DNA of 32,301 nt from positions 1-32,301 of the forward strand of contig JALEPE010000078.1 in assembly GCA_022766795.1 (NCBI GenBank), given 5' to 3'. The notes under the pieces were generated by a model that worked only from the letters and a program-made list of their open reading frames with translations, ran no database searches and was not told the origin of the DNA. This DNA comes from Helicobacter sp. GTDB taxonomy: Bacteria; Campylobacterota; Campylobacteria; Campylobacterales; Helicobacteraceae. Shown in pieces: positions 31,040 to 32,301 of this stretch. How positions within the stretch are numbered: the first letter of the stretch is position 1; each line of letters starts with the position of its first letter. Position numbers and translations under genes: made by a program.

Positions 31040-32056
31040 ATGCAAAAAAATGAGATTCTCAAAACATTCAATCGCACAAAGGATAAACTCATAGTAGCTG
31101 GCAATGGACCTTCACTTGGAAATATTGATTACACAAGAATGCCTGAGGATTATGATGTCTTTCGATGTAATCAATTCTATTTTGAAGACAAATATTTTTT
31201 GGGCAAAAAAGTCAAGGCATTTTTTGCAACAGCAGCTATGTTTTACTACCAATATTACACATACAAACATTTGCTAAGAAATGGTGATTACCAGATAGAG
31301 CATATTATCTCTAGCAATGCTTCTTTTGTTCTTGAGCCATTACTAGGAAAATGTTTCCATGAATTATTCCCTCTTGCTATTTGCGGTGTAGATATTATCA
31401 GGCAGCACAAAATAATAAAAGATTTTGTAATGGAGCAATGGATCTATAACGACAAATTTATCACCAGCGGATTTTATGCCTGTGCTATTGGTGCGATTCT
31501 CGGATATAAAGAAATTTATATAGCAGGTATTGACTTTTATGAAGACAACAAAACCTATGTGTTTGATAATTCTGTCAAGAAAAATTTATACACAATTATT
31601 CCGGAGTTTGACAATTCTGATATAGCAAACTGGCATAGCAAAGAATGTGATATATCTCTACTTAGGTTACTTATCTCATTGGGTGTCAAGTTTTATTCTC
31701 TCGTGCCAAATTCTGCAATAAGCAATATTGTATCCCTTGCACCGCAAACACAATCGACTTTAGATTCAAACATTCTCAAGACAAAACCATCAGAAACCAT
31801 CAAGGATATTTGCATACCTGCTAGCAAAGTCTTTCCTCACTACTACAAAACATTGCTACAAAAAATAGATCAAAATGCCCTCAATCATCTGGAAAAAACT
31901 GATGAGATTCCTAGATATATCGCCTTACATCCTAGAAATAATTTTTATATCAAACTCATGAGTGACTTACTCTCACTACCAAGACACGTAAAAACTTACA
32001 TAAAAAGAAAGTTATCTACCCCCCCCCCACCACCTCAAGAAAAAATATGGTTATAA
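31040..32056 (+). CDS. GT42 sialyltransferase-like protein (CstI/CstII type), tract-containing copy 1
   Basis: GT42 enzymes transfer sialic acid from CMP-Neu5Ac; in Campylobacter CstII sialylates lipooligosaccharide to mimic host gangliosides. The 338-aa protein matches from residue 17: LIVAGNGPSLGNIDYTRMP, DVFRCNQFYFEDKYFLGKK, then FITSGFYACAIGAILGYKEI, IAGIDFYED, and NWHSK with H199 in the place of the CstII catalytic base H188. SLVPNSAISNIVSLAP and LMSDLLSLPRHVKTYIKRK complete the match. Compared with CstII it has a 16-residue N-terminal extension and an added tail made by a C10 tract (PPPPPQEKIWL). AAGGA lies 7 nt before the ATG. A nearly identical copy starts 78 bp downstream. I see no CMP-Neu5Ac synthesis gene here, so the true donor is unproven. 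Confidence 0.88.
   Translation: MQKNEILKTFNRTKDKLIVAGNGPSLGNIDYTRMPEDYDVFRCNQFYFEDKYFLGKKVKAFFATAAMFYYQYYTYKHLLRNGDYQIEHIISSNASFVLEPLLGKCFHELFPLAICGVDIIRQHKIIKDFVMEQWIYNDKFITSGFYACAIGAILGYKEIYIAGIDFYEDNKTYVFDNSVKKNLYTIIPEFDNSDIANWHSKECDISLLRLLISLGVKFYSLVPNSAISNIVSLAPQTQSTLDSNILKTKPSETIKDICIPASKVFPHYYKTLLQKIDQNALNHLEKTDEIPRYIALHPRNNFYIKLMSDLLSLPRHVKTYIKRKLSTPPPPPQEKIWL
32019..32028 (+). repeat. Homopolymer tract C10 at the 3' end of GT42 copy 1
   Basis: Ten C after the conserved GT42 end. In frame as drawn, stop at 32054-32056. Eleven C would give a tail ending at TAA 32122-32124, next to the ribosome-binding site of copy 2; nine C a basic tail (HHLKKKYGYKK). Confidence 0.8.
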
Positions 32057-32134
32057 AAAATAACCCAATAGGGGAGATTCTAAACTTTTTTAGATCTCAC
32101 GCAATTATTAATTTATATTCCTAAGGACAAAGCC

Positions 32135-32301
32135 ATGCGAAGTATGAAAAATGAGATTCTAAAAACATTCAATCGCACAAAGGATAAACTCATAGTAGCT
32201 GGCAATGGACCTTCACTTGGAAATATTGATTACACAAGAATGCCTGAGGATTATGATGTCTTTCGATGTAATCAATTCTATTTTGAAGACAAATATTTTT
32301 T
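32135..32301 (+). CDS. GT42 sialyltransferase-like protein, copy 2, cut by the window edge
   Basis: The first 55 codons of a second GT42 gene. The start is MRSMKNEILKTF, against MQKNEILKTF in copy 1. From AATGAGATTCT to the window edge the DNA is the same as copy 1 (31048 onward) apart from one base (CTC to CTA), about 150 bp. The shared block begins at the ribosome-binding site AAGGACAAAGCC. The end of the window inside this block may be an assembly break caused by the repeat. Whether the rest differs from copy 1, as expected for paralogues of different specificity, cannot be seen. ATG 32144 is an alternative start. Confidence 0.88.
   Translation, partial: MRSMKNEILKTFNRTKDKLIVAGNGPSLGNIDYTRMPEDYDVFRCNQFYFEDKYF

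Overview
The window is a low-GC chromosomal segment from a member of the Campylobacterota, most likely an enterohepatic Helicobacter. This rests on protein resemblance recalled from memory (a remote CheZ beside a U32 peptidase, rsmA beside RNase J with a long basic N-terminus, hom followed by a YraN gene, FkbM and GT42 glycan genes), on extended -10 promoters of the TGN-TATAAT / TGN-TACAAT type, and on G/C homopolymer tracts in surface-glycan genes. I see no rRNA, tRNA, CRISPR array, prophage or insertion sequence. Both ends cut genes: purM on the left and a second GT42 gene on the right.

Layout. 1-6300: partial purM (-), then ppk, gpmI, a CheZ-like phosphatase and a U32 peptidase-family tRNA/rRNA hydroxylation protein (+). 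6529-7625: a GT8 glycosyltransferase (-) with a 9-G tract that puts it out of frame. 7701-10774: an overlapping minus-strand operon of a small STAS-like protein, lgt and an Uup-type ABC-F ATPase. 10880-12497: hom and yraN (+). 12503-13909: an RCK/TrkA-C domain protein (-), divergent from tgt (13956-15089, +). 15339-16866: a Tat-exported sulfide:quinone oxidoreductase-like flavoprotein followed by a 53-54 aa YgaP-like membrane protein (-). 17269-19859: a ComM-type ATPase, preceded by a long nested hairpin, and a GT2 glycosyltransferase. 19963-23496: a tight operon of a CoA-binding protein, threonine ammonia-lyase, a GT39-like membrane protein and a pseudopilin. 23883-26750: rsmA and RNase J. 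27107-28156: a decayed FkbM methyltransferase gene (-) with three in-frame stops, a small deletion frameshift and a 12-bp G/C tract. 28192-28431: a small coiled-coil protein (-). 28591-30881: ilvC and an MHS-family transporter (+). 31040-32301: two tandem, nearly identical GT42 sialyltransferase-like genes, the first with a C10 tract at its 3' end.

How it fits together. Most genes are housekeeping: purine, serine/glycolytic, branched-chain and threonine-family amino-acid metabolism, rRNA/tRNA modification, RNA decay, lipoprotein maturation. The accessory layer is a set of cell-surface glycan genes (GT8, GT2, GT39-like, FkbM, two GT42), three of which carry G/C homopolymer tracts of 9-12 bp that are typical phase-variation switches. 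In this sequence the GT8 gene reads OFF, the FkbM gene is broken beyond the tract, and the first GT42 gene reads through to a short proline-rich tail. A family of imperfect dispersed repeats (consensus about GTCATTGCGA...GCAATCTATAA) fills several gene-free stretches. From ilvC rightward the sequence has more GATC sites than the left part, which may mean a different recent ancestry.
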